Source of the DNA: Streptomyces sp. BR123
GTDB lineage: Bacteria; Actinomycetota; Actinomycetes; Streptomycetales; Streptomycetaceae
Reading direction: 5' to 3'
NCBI RefSeq assembly: GCF_013401435.1
Contig: NZ_JACBGN010000028.1
Location: 1 to 45,168 of the forward strand
Length of the DNA stretch: 45,168 bases
Shown here: piece after piece, positions 1 to 8,580 of the stretch
Numbering within the stretch: the stretch's first letter is position 1
Layout: every line of letters starts with the position of its first letter
Position numbers and translations under genes: made by a program
Notes under the pieces: generated by a model
Told to the model about the DNA's origin: nothing
What the model saw: the letters and a program-made list of their open reading frames with translations, nothing else
Database searches by the model: none

Positions 1-1
1 C

Positions 2-511
2 GGCGGCACCGGTGGTGGCGGTGGTGGCGGCGGCCTCGCCTGGTGCGCCGTTCCCGTGAAGCCGGGGCAGTCGTACGTGGTCGTCGTCGGCGACGGCGGT
101 ACGGGCGGTACCGGTGGCGCCGGCGGTACGGGCGGAGGCCCGGGCGCGGCCGGCAACCCGGGTGCCGCGGGCAGTGCCACCACCCTGGCCTCGCCCAAGG
201 GCGACCTCCTGGTCACGGCCGGCGGCGGTGGCGGCGGCGGTGGCGGCGGTGGCGGGACCACCGTCGACGGAGCGGACGGTACGCCCGGCGCCGGCGGCAC
301 CGCCTCCTGCCGCACCGGCGGCGTGACCAGGCCCGGGGAGCCCGGGACCGGCAACACCGGCGGTGGTGTCGCCGACGGCGTCATCGGCCTGCCCGACGGA
401 GCCGGCACCGGCGGGTTCGGTGCTGTCGGCGGAAGCAGCGGCCGCACGTCGGGCGAGCAGGGCGGTACGTCGATCGGCAGCGGCGACGGATACGCCGTCA
501 TCTTCTGGTAG
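2..511 (+). CDS. Glycine-rich protein, C-terminal part (5' truncated by window edge)
   Basis: The reading frame is open from base 2, so the start lies outside the window. About 169 residues are visible. They begin with a Gly/Thr run, then a short ordered stretch (LAWCAVPVKPGQSYVVVVGD), then long GGX repeats (GTGGTGGAGG type, and a run of about ten glycines near base 240), and end in GDGYAVIFW at a TAG stop. An aromatic/valine beta-strand, a Gly-rich core and a terminal G-Y-x-V/I-x-W strand are typical of glycine-rich surface or phage-tail-like domains. That assignment is inference; no enzyme motif is visible. The next gene starts about 100 bp downstream on the same strand with no obvious link. 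Confidence 0.6.
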   Translation, partial: GGTGGGGGGGGLAWCAVPVKPGQSYVVVVGDGGTGGTGGAGGTGGGPGAAGNPGAAGSATTLASPKGDLLVTAGGGGGGGGGGGGTTVDGADGTPGAGGTASCRTGGVTRPGEPGTGNTGGGVADGVIGLPDGAGTGGFGAVGGSSGRTSGEQGGTSIGSGDGYAVIFW

Positions 512-614
512 TCGCCCCCGTGGCGACGGCCGGCTGCAGGCCCCGGCTCGGGGACCGCAGCCGGCCCGCACCGCCGGTCGCGCGGCGGATCACGCGGCGT
601 GACAGCGTGGGGGC

Positions 615-1715
615 ATGAGACGCGCCGCATTCAGGCTCCCCGCCGCCGCGTGGACCGCCGCGGTCCCGCTCGTCTCGCTCCTCGCGCTCGTGTTCGGCTG
701 GGGGCGGGACCTGCCGGGATTCGCGGTGGCGATCGTCGCGCTGTGCCTGGCGGGCGCGGTGCTCGCGGCCGTACACCACGCCGAGGTCGTCGCCCACCGG
801 GTGGGCGAGCCGTTCGGCTCCCTGGTCCTCGCGGTGGCCGTCACCGTCATCGAAGTGGCCCTCATCGTCACCCTGATGGTCGACGGCGGCCCCAAGACCG
901 CCTCCCTCGCCCGCGACACCGTCTTCGCCGCCGTCATGATCACCTGCAACGGCATCGTCGGCCTGTCCCTGCTCGTCGGTGCGCTGCGCAACCGCGTCGC
1001 CGTCTTCAACGCCGAGGGCTCCGGCGCCGCCCTGGCCAGCGTGGCGACCCTCGCCACCCTCAGCCTGGTCCTGCCGACGTTCACCACCGCCAAGCCCGGC
1101 CCGGAGTTCTCCGCGGCCCAGCTCACCTTCGCCGCCTGCGCCTCGCTCGCCCTCTACGGGCTGTTCGTCTCCGTGCAGACCATCCGCCACCGGGACTACT
1201 TCCTGCCCGTCGTCACCGGCACGGACCGGGGCGACGACCGCCACGCCGCGCCCCCGACCGCCCGCGCCGCCCTGATCAGCCTCGGACTGCTGCTCGTCTC
1301 CCTCGTCGCCGTCGTCGGCAACGCCAAGGCCGTGTCGCCCACCATCGAGTCGGCCGTGACGGAGGCCGGCCTGCCGCAGGCCGTCGTCGGCGTCGTCATC
1401 GCCCTGCTCGTCCTGTTACCCGAGACGCTCGCCGCCGTCCGCGCCGCAAGCCGCGACCGCGTCCAGACCAGCCTCAACCTCGCGTACGGCTCCGCCCTCG
1501 CCAGCATCGGCCTGACCATTCCGGCCATCGCCGTCGCCTCCCTGTGGCTGTCGGGCCCGCTGCTGCTGGGCCTCGGACCGGTCCACATGGTGCTGCTCGC
1601 GCTCACGGTCGCGGTCGGCACGCTCACCGTCGTACCGGGCCGCGCCACCCTGCTCCAGGGCGGCGTCCACCTGGTCGTCCTGGCGGCCTACCTCTTCCTC
1701 GCCGTAAGCCCGTGA
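615..1715 (+). CDS. chaA: Calcium/proton antiporter, ChaA family
   Basis: 366 residues, about eleven hydrophobic segments, no signal peptide. The two halves each carry the CaCA/ChaA signature. In the first it is HHAEVVAHRVGEPFGSLVLA followed by AVTVIEVALIV, and in the second VVGNAKAV...ES followed by LLVLLPETLAAVRAA and QTSLNLAYGSALASIGLTIP. The acidic residues in these repeats are the expected ion-binding positions. Members exchange cytoplasmic Ca2+ (or Na+/K+) for protons at the inner membrane. The ATG at 615 follows a G-rich stretch (GTGGGGGC) and gives the usual family length. It appears monocistronic, since the next gene starts 73 bp later with its own ribosome site. Confidence 0.9.
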   Translation: MRRAAFRLPAAAWTAAVPLVSLLALVFGWGRDLPGFAVAIVALCLAGAVLAAVHHAEVVAHRVGEPFGSLVLAVAVTVIEVALIVTLMVDGGPKTASLARDTVFAAVMITCNGIVGLSLLVGALRNRVAVFNAEGSGAALASVATLATLSLVLPTFTTAKPGPEFSAAQLTFAACASLALYGLFVSVQTIRHRDYFLPVVTGTDRGDDRHAAPPTARAALISLGLLLVSLVAVVGNAKAVSPTIESAVTEAGLPQAVVGVVIALLVLLPETLAAVRAASRDRVQTSLNLAYGSALASIGLTIPAIAVASLWLSGPLLLGLGPVHMVLLALTVAVGTLTVVPGRATLLQGGVHLVVLAAYLFLAVSP

Positions 1716-1788
1716 GCGCCCCGCGGGCGCCAGCCCGATCGGCCGTGCGGTGGTTGACCGGGGTGCGCGGGGGGACGAGGATCGCGGC

Positions 1789-3297
1789 ATGACGGCAGTG
1801 CGGGACAACACGGTCGACGGTTTGGTGCGCGACAGCGCGCGGCGGTTTCCGGAGCGGGAGGCCGTCCGGTACCGCGAGCGGGTCAGGACGTACGCCGACC
1901 TCGACGCCGCGGTCTCCACCGGGGCCGCCGTCCTGCGCGGGCGGTACGGGCTGGGCGCCGGCGACCGGGTCGTGGCCTTCGGCCGCAACTCCGACGCCTA
2001 CCTGCTCGCCTTCCTCGCCTGCGCCCGGGCCGGGCTCACGCACGTCCCGGTCAACCAGAACCTCACCGGCGAGGACCTCGCGTACATCCTGGACGACTGT
2101 TCGGGCGCGCTCGTCCTCGCCGACCCAGACCTGGCCCCGCGGATTCCCGACGGGTATGCCGTGCGGCCGCTGCGCGACGCGCCGGGCTCCTTTCTCGCGG
2201 GGCTCGACGAGCCACTGCCCTTCGAGCCCGTCGGCGACCCGGGCGCCGTGGTGCAGCTGCTCTACACCTCCGGGACCACCGCCCGGCCCAAGGGCGCGAT
2301 GATGACGCACCGCGCCCTGGCCCACGCGTACGAGAGCGCCGTCGAGGCGCTGGACCTGCACCCCGAGGACCTGCCGGCGCACGCGCTGCCGCTGTACCAC
2401 TCGGCGCAGATGCACGTCTTCCTGCTGCCGTACCTGGCCGTCGGCGCACGGAACACGATCCTGGACGCGCCCGCCGCCGAGGAGCTGTTCGGCCTGGTGG
2501 AGGCGGGGCGGGCGGACAGCTTCTTCGCACCGCCCACGGTGTGGATCGCCTTCGCCGAGCACCCGGAGTTCGAGCGGCGCGAGCTGGGCGCGCTGCGCAA
2601 GGCGTACTACGGGGCGTCCGTCATGCCGGTGCCGGTCCTGGAGCGGCTCCGGTCGCGGCTGCCCCGCCTCGGGTTCTACAACTGCTTCGGGCAGAGCGAG
2701 ATCGGGCCGCTGGCCACCGTTCTCGGGCCCGCGGAGCACGAGGGGCGGCTGGAGTCCTGCGGGCGGCCGGTCCGGCACGTCGAGGCGAGGGTCGTCGACG
2801 AGGACGGCGTGGACGTGCCCTACGGGACCGCGGGCGAGGTGGTGTACCGCTCGCCGCAGCTCTGCCTGGGCTACTGGAACGATCCGGAGGCCACGGAGAA
2901 GGCCTTCCGGGACGGCTGGTTCCGCTCCGGTGACCTGGCGGTGCGCGATGCGCAGGGGTACTTCACGGTCGTCGACCGGGTCAAGGACGTCATCAACTCG
3001 GGCGGGGTACTGGTCGCCTCGCGGCAGGTCGAGGACGTGCTCTACACGCACCCGGCGGTGGCCGAGGCGGCCGTCGTGGGGCTGCCCGACGGCCGCTGGA
3101 TCGAGGCGGTCACGGCCGTCGTGGTGCCGCGCGGGGAGGTGGCCGAGGCGGAGCTGCTGGCCTACGCGCGGGAGCGGCTGGCCCACTTCAAGGCCCCGAA
3201 ACGGGTGCTGTTCGTCGACGCCCTGCCGCGCAACGCCAGCGGGAAGATCCTCAAGCGCGAGCTGCGCGACCGGTTCGGCCGGGCGGCCGGCCGTTGA
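1789..3297 (+). CDS. AMP-binding acyl-CoA synthetase (fatty-acid--CoA ligase type)
   Basis: 502 residues, ANL superfamily. The P-loop reads LLYTSGTTARPKGAMMTH around residues 156-172. The A5 motif is FYNCFGQSEIGP, the A7 motif is WFRSGDLAV, the hinge follows in VDRVKDVI, and the A10 motif NASGKILKRELR contains the catalytic Lys at about residue 486. The enzyme activates a carboxylic acid through an acyl-adenylate and transfers it to CoA; the substrate cannot be read from the sequence. I chose ATG 1789 over GTG 1750 because GGGGGGACGAGG lies just upstream and the first 13 codons of the longer form are not family-like. It is a stand-alone gene, followed by a convergent membrane-protein gene. 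Confidence 0.88.
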   Translation: MTAVRDNTVDGLVRDSARRFPEREAVRYRERVRTYADLDAAVSTGAAVLRGRYGLGAGDRVVAFGRNSDAYLLAFLACARAGLTHVPVNQNLTGEDLAYILDDCSGALVLADPDLAPRIPDGYAVRPLRDAPGSFLAGLDEPLPFEPVGDPGAVVQLLYTSGTTARPKGAMMTHRALAHAYESAVEALDLHPEDLPAHALPLYHSAQMHVFLLPYLAVGARNTILDAPAAEELFGLVEAGRADSFFAPPTVWIAFAEHPEFERRELGALRKAYYGASVMPVPVLERLRSRLPRLGFYNCFGQSEIGPLATVLGPAEHEGRLESCGRPVRHVEARVVDEDGVDVPYGTAGEVVYRSPQLCLGYWNDPEATEKAFRDGWFRSGDLAVRDAQGYFTVVDRVKDVINSGGVLVASRQVEDVLYTHPAVAEAAVVGLPDGRWIEAVTAVVVPRGEVAEAELLAYARERLAHFKAPKRVLFVDALPRNASGKILKRELRDRFGRAAGR

Positions 3298-3364
3298 CCC
3301 GGGGCGCCGCGGGTGCTCCCCGGGCACCGGCGGCAGGGGCTCGCGGCAGCCCGGGCCGGGGCGT

Positions 3365-4186
3365 TCAGTCGGGGAGCAGGCCCGAGTGGTGCAGTCGGCG
3401 CAGGGTGAGGTGCTCGTGGACCAGGCGGCCCACGAGCGCTCCCCCGTAGACGACGAAACCGACGCCGACGAGCCAGGACTGGACGACCAGCAGGGTGCCG
3501 AACGGCCCGTACGTCACGGCGTTGGAGGCGATCAGCGGCGAGAACACCAGCTGGGAGAAGATGCGCAGGCCGAGCAGGCCCAGGCCGGTCGCCACCGCCC
3601 CGGGCAGCAGTGCCCGCCAGCGGACCCGGCCCCCGAGCAGCAGGCGCTGGGACCCCCAGAAGAACAGGCAGGTGCCGATGACGTCCCCGGTACCGACGAG
3701 GAGGTTGCCCAGCACGTCGTCCGACGGGGCGGGGACCCCGACGAGCAGCGCCAGGTAGCACACCAGCAGGGCGAGCCAGATCACGTGCCGCCACATGGTG
3801 TGCCACCGGGCGGTGGGCAGGTCCCAGACCTTCTCGTACCCGGTCTGCACGGCCGACCCGAAGGTGAGGCCGAACACCGTCAGGGCCGCGAGGCCGAAGG
3901 CGGTCGTCCGCTCCAGCGCCAGGTCTGCCGACGCGAACAGCACTTCGATCCGGGCCCGGGAGGACGTCGTGACCCCGAGCGCCTGGCCCAGCCAGCGGCC
4001 GAAGTTCGAGCCGCTGCCGGGCGCGGCGGCCGCCACCACGACCAGCAGCGGCACCAGGGTGAGGAACCCGAGGGCGGCGAAGCCCATGGCCCGGTGCATC
4101 AGCTCCATCTCGCGCCCCCGGCTCCAGGCGAGCCCGGCCGGGGAGGCCAGGAGCCGGTCATGGAGGTGGCGGAGCTCGGAGGTCAC
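3365..4186 (-). CDS. YihY/BrkB family membrane protein
   Basis: 273 residues with about six membrane helices, among them FLTLVPLLVVVAAAAPG, LAALTVFGLTFGSA, IWLALLVCYLALLVGV and TLLVVQSWLVGVGFVVYGGA. The pattern of an N-terminal amphipathic stretch, the segment GYEKVWDLP before helix 3 and the C-terminal GP-FGT...-Y/V-GA-L is that of the YihY/BrkB (formerly RNase BN) family. The biochemical role of this family is unsettled. The start is a GTG at 4186, and an internal ATG 27 codons in is possible. It is convergent with the preceding synthetase and lies head to tail behind paaK on the same strand, 70 bp away. Confidence 0.8.
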   Translation of the reverse strand: MTSELRHLHDRLLASPAGLAWSRGREMELMHRAMGFAALGFLTLVPLLVVVAAAAPGSGSNFGRWLGQALGVTTSSRARIEVLFASADLALERTTAFGLAALTVFGLTFGSAVQTGYEKVWDLPTARWHTMWRHVIWLALLVCYLALLVGVPAPSDDVLGNLLVGTGDVIGTCLFFWGSQRLLLGGRVRWRALLPGAVATGLGLLGLRIFSQLVFSPLIASNAVTYGPFGTLLVVQSWLVGVGFVVYGGALVGRLVHEHLTLRRLHHSGLLPD

Positions 4187-4256
4187 GCCTCATCCACTAC
4201 CCGCACGGGCCCGGCGGCTCTCGGAGGCCGGACCGAAGTGGGGCCGATCGGGCGCG

Positions 4257-5585
4257 TCAGCTGCCCGGGCGCGTGTTCCCCCTCTCCCCGGTGCCGCGCA
4301 GGTCGACGAGCCGCTTGAGCTTCCCCACCGAGCGCTCCAGGGTCTCAGGGTCGACGACCTCGACCGCGACGGTGACCCCGATGCCCTCCTTGACCGCCCG
4401 CACCACGGCCGCGGCCGCGGCCCCCCGCCGGGCGGCGTCCGCATCCGGGCGCGCCTCGACCCGTACCGTCAGCGCGTCCATCCGGCCCTCGCGGGTCAGC
4501 CGCAGCTGGAAGTGCGGGGCCAGACCGGGCGTCCCGAGCAGGATCTCCTCGATCTGGGTCGGGTACAGGTTCACCCCGCGCAGGATGAGCATGTCGTCGC
4601 AGCGGCCGGTGATCCTCTCCATGCGCCGGAACGCAGGCCGGGCGGTGCCCGGCAGCAGCCGCGTCAGGTCCCGGGTCCGGTAGCGGACCACCGGCATGGC
4701 CTCCTTCGTGAGGGAGGTGAACACGAGCTCCCCGGGCTCGCCGTCCGGCAGCACCTCGCCGGTCACCGGGTCCACCACCTCCGGGTAGAAGTGGTCCTCC
4801 CAGACGTGCAGGCCGTCCTTGTGCGTGGCGAACTCCTGCGCGACACCCGGGCCGATCACCTCGGACAGGCCGTAGATGTCCACGGCGTCGATGCCGAGCC
4901 GATCCTCGATCTCCCGGCGCATGCCCTCCGTCCACGGCTCCGCGCCGAATATCCCGGTCCGCAAGGACGTGCTGCGCGGGTCCATGCCCTGCCGCTCCAT
5001 CTCGTCGAGCAGCGCCAGCATGTACGAGGGCGTCACCATGATGACCTCCGGCCGGAAGTCCCGGATCAGCCGCACCTGGCGGTCCGTCATGCCGCCGGAA
5101 GCGGGCACGACCGTACAGCCCAGCCGCTCCGCCCCGTAGTGCGCGCCCAGTCCTCCGGTGAACAGGCCGTACCCGTACGCGATGTGCACGATCTGGCCCG
5201 GGCGCCCGCCCGCCGCACGAAGCGAGCGGGCGACGACCGACGCCCAGGTGTCCAGGTCCCCGTCCGTGTAGCCGACCACGGTGGGGCGGCCGGTGGTGCC
5301 GCTGGAGGCGTGGAGTCGGCGGACCTCCGTGCGGGGCACGGCGAACATGCCGAAGGGGTACTGGTCGCGCAGGTCCGTCTTCGCGGTGAAGGGGAAGCGG
5401 GCGAGATCGACGAGGGACCGGCAGTCGTCCGGATGCACCCCGGCCTTGTCGAAGGCCTGCCGGTAGAAGGGCACCCGCTCGTAGGCGCGGGCCAGGGTCT
5501 CCCGCAGCCGGGTCAGTTGCAGGGCGGCCAGCTCGTCGCGGCCGAGCCGCTCGCCCGCGTCCCGGACGTCCTCGTACTGCGTCAT
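4257..5585 (-). CDS. paaK: Phenylacetate--CoA ligase
   Basis: 442 residues, the normal PaaK length. PaaK signatures are visible in order: YERVPFYRQAFDKAG near the N terminus, FPFTAKTDLRDQYPFGMF, the P-loop HASSGTTGRPTVVGYT, IVHIAYGYGLFTGGLGAHYG, IFGAEPWTEGMR, DIYGLSE-IGPGV, the acceptor stretch FTSLTKEAMPVVRYRTRDLT, and GRCDDMLILRGVNLYPTQIEE. It forms phenylacetyl-CoA (EC 6.2.1.30), the first step of aerobic phenylacetate degradation. No paaABCDE or paaZ genes are nearby, so it is either a solitary ligase or acts on another aryl or alkyl acid. Two palindromes in the leader (5618-5631 and 5664-5675) suggest repressor control. Confidence 0.93.
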   Translation of the reverse strand: MTQYEDVRDAGERLGRDELAALQLTRLRETLARAYERVPFYRQAFDKAGVHPDDCRSLVDLARFPFTAKTDLRDQYPFGMFAVPRTEVRRLHASSGTTGRPTVVGYTDGDLDTWASVVARSLRAAGGRPGQIVHIAYGYGLFTGGLGAHYGAERLGCTVVPASGGMTDRQVRLIRDFRPEVIMVTPSYMLALLDEMERQGMDPRSTSLRTGIFGAEPWTEGMRREIEDRLGIDAVDIYGLSEVIGPGVAQEFATHKDGLHVWEDHFYPEVVDPVTGEVLPDGEPGELVFTSLTKEAMPVVRYRTRDLTRLLPGTARPAFRRMERITGRCDDMLILRGVNLYPTQIEEILLGTPGLAPHFQLRLTREGRMDALTVRVEARPDADAARRGAAAAAVVRAVKEGIGVTVAVEVVDPETLERSVGKLKRLVDLRGTGERGNTRPGS

Positions 5586-5617
5586 GTGCCCTCACCCCGT
5601 CGCGAGCCGAACAGCCG

Positions 5618-5631
5618 ACCGATCATTCGGT
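5618..5631 (-). promoter_or_regulatory. Palindromic operator candidate upstream of paaK
   Basis: ACCGATCATTCGGT is an inverted repeat with 5-bp arms ACCGA/TCGGT and a 4-bp centre, 33 bp upstream of the paaK start. The ACCG-N6-CGGT core resembles the PaaR (TetR family) operator that I recall for Corynebacterium. The outer flanks do not match well, so the named regulator is only an inference. Confidence 0.45.
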
Positions 5632-5663
5632 ACATTGCCTGAGGTGGGCGGCCGAAATCAATG

Positions 5664-5675
5664 ACTCGAACGAGT
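5664..5675 (-). promoter_or_regulatory. Second palindrome upstream of paaK
   Basis: ACTCGAACGAGT, a 12-bp inverted repeat with arms ACTCG/CGAGT and a 2-bp centre. It sits 79 bp upstream of the paaK start and 33 bp beyond the first palindrome. It could be a second operator or part of the promoter architecture. No regulator gene is adjacent. Confidence 0.35.
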
Positions 5676-5852
5676 GATCGCATGATGGCATGGTCCCACC
5701 CCTTCCTGCAGCACCTGTGACGGGACCCCACTCGCCTACCGCGCCAAGGGGAGGGCGAAACCCTCGTCGGCCTGCCCGGCGGCGCGACGCGCGCCCCCGC
5801 CCGCCCCGGCCGGCGCGCGCGGCGGTACGACGGCAGCGCCGGCGCCGCCCCG

Positions 5853-7511
5853 TCAGCCGGCCGGTGGCACGCTCCGGCGGGCGGCCGCATCGGCCTCCGC
5901 CGCCACCGACTTCGCCCACCGGTAGTCCGCCTTCCCGCTCGGCGACCGCTGCACGGCCGGCGCGACGACCAGCTGGCGCGGGATCTTGTACCCCGCCAGC
6001 CTGGTCCGGCAGTGGCTCTGGATCTCGTCCAGCGTCGGCTCCGGCGCGCCCGCGCGCAGCTGGACCACCGCCGCGACATGGCTGCCCCACTGCGCGTCCG
6101 GCACCCCGGCCACCAGGGCGTCGTACACGTCCGGATGCGCCTTGAGCGCCTGCTCGACCTCCTCCGGGTACACCTTCTCGCCGCCCGTGTTGATGCACTG
6201 CGAGCCGCGGCCGAGGACGGTGACGATGCCCTCGTCGTCCACCGTGGCCATGTCCCCGAGCAGCACCCACCGCTCGTCGCCCTTCCGGAAGAAGGTCGCG
6301 GCGGTCTTGACCGGGTCGTTGTAGTAGCCGAGCGGTACGCGGCCGCGCTGCGCCAGCCGCCCCGGCACGCCCGGCGGCACCGGCTCGTGCGACACCGGAT
6401 CCACCACCTGCGTACGGTCGTTGACCACGAGCCGGAAGCCCCGCTCCGGACCCGCGTCGTCGGCAGCCCGTCCGTTGGACCCGGACTCCGAGGAGCCGAA
6501 GTTGTTCAGCAGCAGCACGTTCGGAACGAGCCGGAGGAACTCGGCGCGGACCGAGTCCGACATGATCGCCCCGGACGAGGAGACGCTGAACAGCGAGGAC
6601 AGGTCGGTCCCCTTCAGCGGTCCCTTCAGCGCGTCGATGAGCGGCCGCAGCATCGCGTCGCCCACCAGGGACACGCTCGACACCTTCTCCTTCTCGATCG
6701 TCCGCAGCACTTCCTCGGGGACGTACTTGCGGTGGATGACCACGCGCTGGCCGTAGTTGAAGGCGATGAACGAGGTCAGTGTCGACGTGCCGTGCATCAG
6801 CGGCGGGGCGGGGAAGAACGTGAGCCCGGCGCCGCGCGCCGCGACCCGCTCCGCCAGCTCCTCCGGCCGCTTCACCGGCTCGCCCGACGGCTCCCCGCCG
6901 AACAGGCCTGCGAAGAACAGGTCCTCCGCCCGCCACATGACGCCCTTGGGCATGCCGGTCGTGCCGCCCGTGTAGATGATGAACAGGTCGTCGGGGGAGC
7001 GGGGCGGGAAGCCCCGGGCCGGCGAGCCGGCCGCCTCGGCATCCGCGAACGCGACCGGGGCGACGGCCGGCTCCGGTGCACCCCCGGGCACCTCCCCGAC
7101 CCTGATCAGATGGCGCAGCTTCGGCGTGCGGGGCAGGGAGGCCGCCACCCGCGCCGTGAACTCGCCCTCGAAGACGAGGGCGGCGAGGTCGGCGTCGTTG
7201 TAGAGGTAGACCAGCTCCTCCTCCACGTAGCGGTAGTTGACGTTCACCGGCACCAGGCGGGCCTTCAGGCAGGCCAGGACGGTCTGGAGGTACTCGACCC
7301 CGTTGTAGAGGTGCAGGCCCACGTGTTCGCCGGCCTTCAGCCCGCTGTCCCGCAGGTGATGGGCGATGCGGTTGGCCGCCGCGTCCAGCTGCGCGTACGT
7401 GAGGCGGCGCTCGGCACCGGATCCCGGGTGGTCCACGTACACCAGAGCCTCGCGGTCCGACGGGACCGCGTCCACGACCGATTCGAACAGGTCGGCAAGG
7501 TTGTACTCCAC
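5853..7511 (-). CDS. Acyl-CoA synthetase, FadD19-like (steroid side-chain type)
   Basis: 552 residues, ANL superfamily. Visible are LTYAQLDAAANRIAHHL, LVPVNVNYRYVEEELVYLYND, the P-loop IIYTGGTTGMPKGVMWR, GDAMLRPLIDAL, FGSSESG, GYYNDPVKTAATF and the A8 stretch GRGSQCINTGGEKVYPEEVE, with C-terminal SPSGKADYRWAK carrying the catalytic Lys. NVNYRYVE-EL, YTGGTTGMPKGVMWR and the final DYRWAK are what I recall from Mycobacterium FadD19, which makes the CoA thioester of the sterol C26 acid. It starts with GTG behind AGGAGGAGC. It is divergent from an EchA19-like hydratase with two operator-like palindromes between them, as in the fadD19/echA19 pair. The exact substrate is inferred. Confidence 0.85.
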   Translation of the reverse strand: MEYNLADLFESVVDAVPSDREALVYVDHPGSGAERRLTYAQLDAAANRIAHHLRDSGLKAGEHVGLHLYNGVEYLQTVLACLKARLVPVNVNYRYVEEELVYLYNDADLAALVFEGEFTARVAASLPRTPKLRHLIRVGEVPGGAPEPAVAPVAFADAEAAGSPARGFPPRSPDDLFIIYTGGTTGMPKGVMWRAEDLFFAGLFGGEPSGEPVKRPEELAERVAARGAGLTFFPAPPLMHGTSTLTSFIAFNYGQRVVIHRKYVPEEVLRTIEKEKVSSVSLVGDAMLRPLIDALKGPLKGTDLSSLFSVSSSGAIMSDSVRAEFLRLVPNVLLLNNFGSSESGSNGRAADDAGPERGFRLVVNDRTQVVDPVSHEPVPPGVPGRLAQRGRVPLGYYNDPVKTAATFFRKGDERWVLLGDMATVDDEGIVTVLGRGSQCINTGGEKVYPEEVEQALKAHPDVYDALVAGVPDAQWGSHVAAVVQLRAGAPEPTLDEIQSHCRTRLAGYKIPRQLVVAPAVQRSPSGKADYRWAKSVAAEADAAARRSVPPAG

Positions 7512-7616
7512 CGCTCCTCCTGACCCCCGAAGCTCCCTCGGCGCACGCCCGGCCGGACCGCCCGGCGGTCATTAGAGCGCCGCCCCCGGCAACTGGGAAG
7601 GGCGCGGACAAGAAAA

Positions 7617-7636
7617 CTGACTGGGTGTCAGAAAAC
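7617..7636. promoter_or_regulatory. Shared palindrome, copy A (fadD/echA intergenic region)
   Basis: CTGACTGGGTGTCAGAAAAC contains the inverted repeat CTGAC-N5-GTCAG. Aligned without gaps, 15 of 20 bases are the same as the segment at 16270-16289 in front of kstD (consensus CTGAYNNNGTRTCAGAAAAC). It lies 105 bp from the fadD start and 59 bp from the echA start. This is a likely repressor site common to the steroid genes; the regulator is unknown. Confidence 0.5.
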
Positions 7637-7658
7637 CCTTGAACTGCACCCCTCGCTC

Positions 7659-7674
7659 CTGCAACCTGTTCTAG
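7659..7674. promoter_or_regulatory. KstR-type operator candidate
   Basis: CTGCAACCTGTTCTAG contains an exact match to the KstR consensus TNNAACNNGTTNNA (7660-7673). The right half GTTCTAG is the full half-site known from strong KstR boxes, and the left half differs from it at two positions. It lies 21 bp upstream of the echA start codon, just before the ribosome site, where binding would block transcription. KstR is the TetR-family repressor of sterol catabolism in mycobacteria and rhodococci. Whether this organism has a KstR is not visible here. Confidence 0.55.
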
Positions 7675-7695
7675 GTCTCGAGAGGGAGGACGGCA

Positions 7696-8496
7696 ATGGT
7701 CGGTACCGAACACCTCACCGTCGAACGGCACGGCGCCACACTGGTGCTCACCATGAACCGCCCCGAGGCGAAGAACGCGCTCTCGCTGCCCCTGCTGGTC
7801 GGCCTGCACGACGGCTGGCTGGAGGCCGACGCCGACGACACCGTCCGCTCGATCGTCCTGACCGGCGCCGGAGGGGACTTCTGCGCCGGCATGGACCTCA
7901 AGGCGCTCGCCGGAAAGGGCATGGCCGGCGACCGGTACCGCGACCGTCTCAAGGCCGACCCCGACCTGCACTGGAAGGCGATGCTGCGCCACCACCGGCC
8001 GCGCAAGCCCGTCATCGCCGCCGTCGAGGGCTACTGCGTGGCCGGCGGCACCGAGATCCTGCAGGGCACCGACATCCGCGTCGCGGGCGCCGGCGCCACC
8101 TTCGGCCTCTTCGAGGTCCGGCGGGGCCTGTTCCCGATCGGCGGCTCGACCGTACGGCTGCCCCGCCAGATCCCCCGCACCCACGCCCTGGAGATGCTCC
8201 TGACCGGTCGGCCCTATTCCGCCGAGGAGGCCGCCCGGATCGGGCTCGTCGGCCGCGTCGTCCCCACCGGAACTGCCCTGGACCACGCCCTGGAGCTCGC
8301 CGAGCAGATCAACACCTGCGGACCCCTCGCCGTCGAGGCCGTCAAGGCCTCGGTCTACGAGACCGCCGCACTGGACGAAACCGCGGGACTGGCCGCCGAA
8401 CTCGCCCGCGGGTGGCCGGTCTTCGACACCGCCGACGCCAAGGAGGGCGCCCGAGCCTTCGCCGAGAAACGCCCCCCGGTGTACCGCCGCGCCTGA
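7696..8496 (+). CDS. Enoyl-CoA hydratase, EchA19-like
   Basis: 266 residues, crotonase superfamily. It has N-terminal LTMNRPEAKNALS, the first oxyanion-hole loop GGDFCAGMDLKAL (residues 59-71), the second loop GYCVAGGTEI with Glu120, and FGLFEVRRGLFPIGG with Glu140, the two glutamates expected of an active hydratase. It hydrates a 2-enoyl-CoA during beta-oxidation. Position (divergent from a FadD19-like ligase and upstream of DUF35 and Ltp-like genes) points to sterol side-chain intermediates, as for EchA19. The ATG has a strong GGGAGGA site, and a KstR-like box lies just in front. The downstream genes follow on the same strand, but a hairpin repeat lies between this gene and the next. Confidence 0.87.
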   Translation: MVGTEHLTVERHGATLVLTMNRPEAKNALSLPLLVGLHDGWLEADADDTVRSIVLTGAGGDFCAGMDLKALAGKGMAGDRYRDRLKADPDLHWKAMLRHHRPRKPVIAAVEGYCVAGGTEILQGTDIRVAGAGATFGLFEVRRGLFPIGGSTVRLPRQIPRTHALEMLLTGRPYSAEEAARIGLVGRVVPTGTALDHALELAEQINTCGPLAVEAVKASVYETAALDETAGLAAELARGWPVFDTADAKEGARAFAEKRPPVYRRA

Positions 8497-8530
8497 GTGC
8501 TCCGCGGGAGGTCTGGTCCGGTCATGAACC

Positions 8531-8580
8531 GCGGGCCGGTGGGGCCGGCCGCGCTGTTCCCCGCGCCCCGAGGGGGCGCG
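8531..8580 (-). repeat. Interspersed hairpin repeat, copy 1
   Basis: Read on the minus strand, this is a CGCGCCCC/GGGGCGCG stem with a 3-nt loop, then GGGAAC-GCGCG and a GGCCCCACCGGCCCGC tail. The same unit occurs at 14333-14392 in the other orientation. I recall this GCGCCCC..GGGGCGCGGGGAAC sequence as a very common intergenic repeat in Streptomyces. Here it separates the hydratase gene from the DUF35 gene and may act as a terminator or attenuator. Confidence 0.65.
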
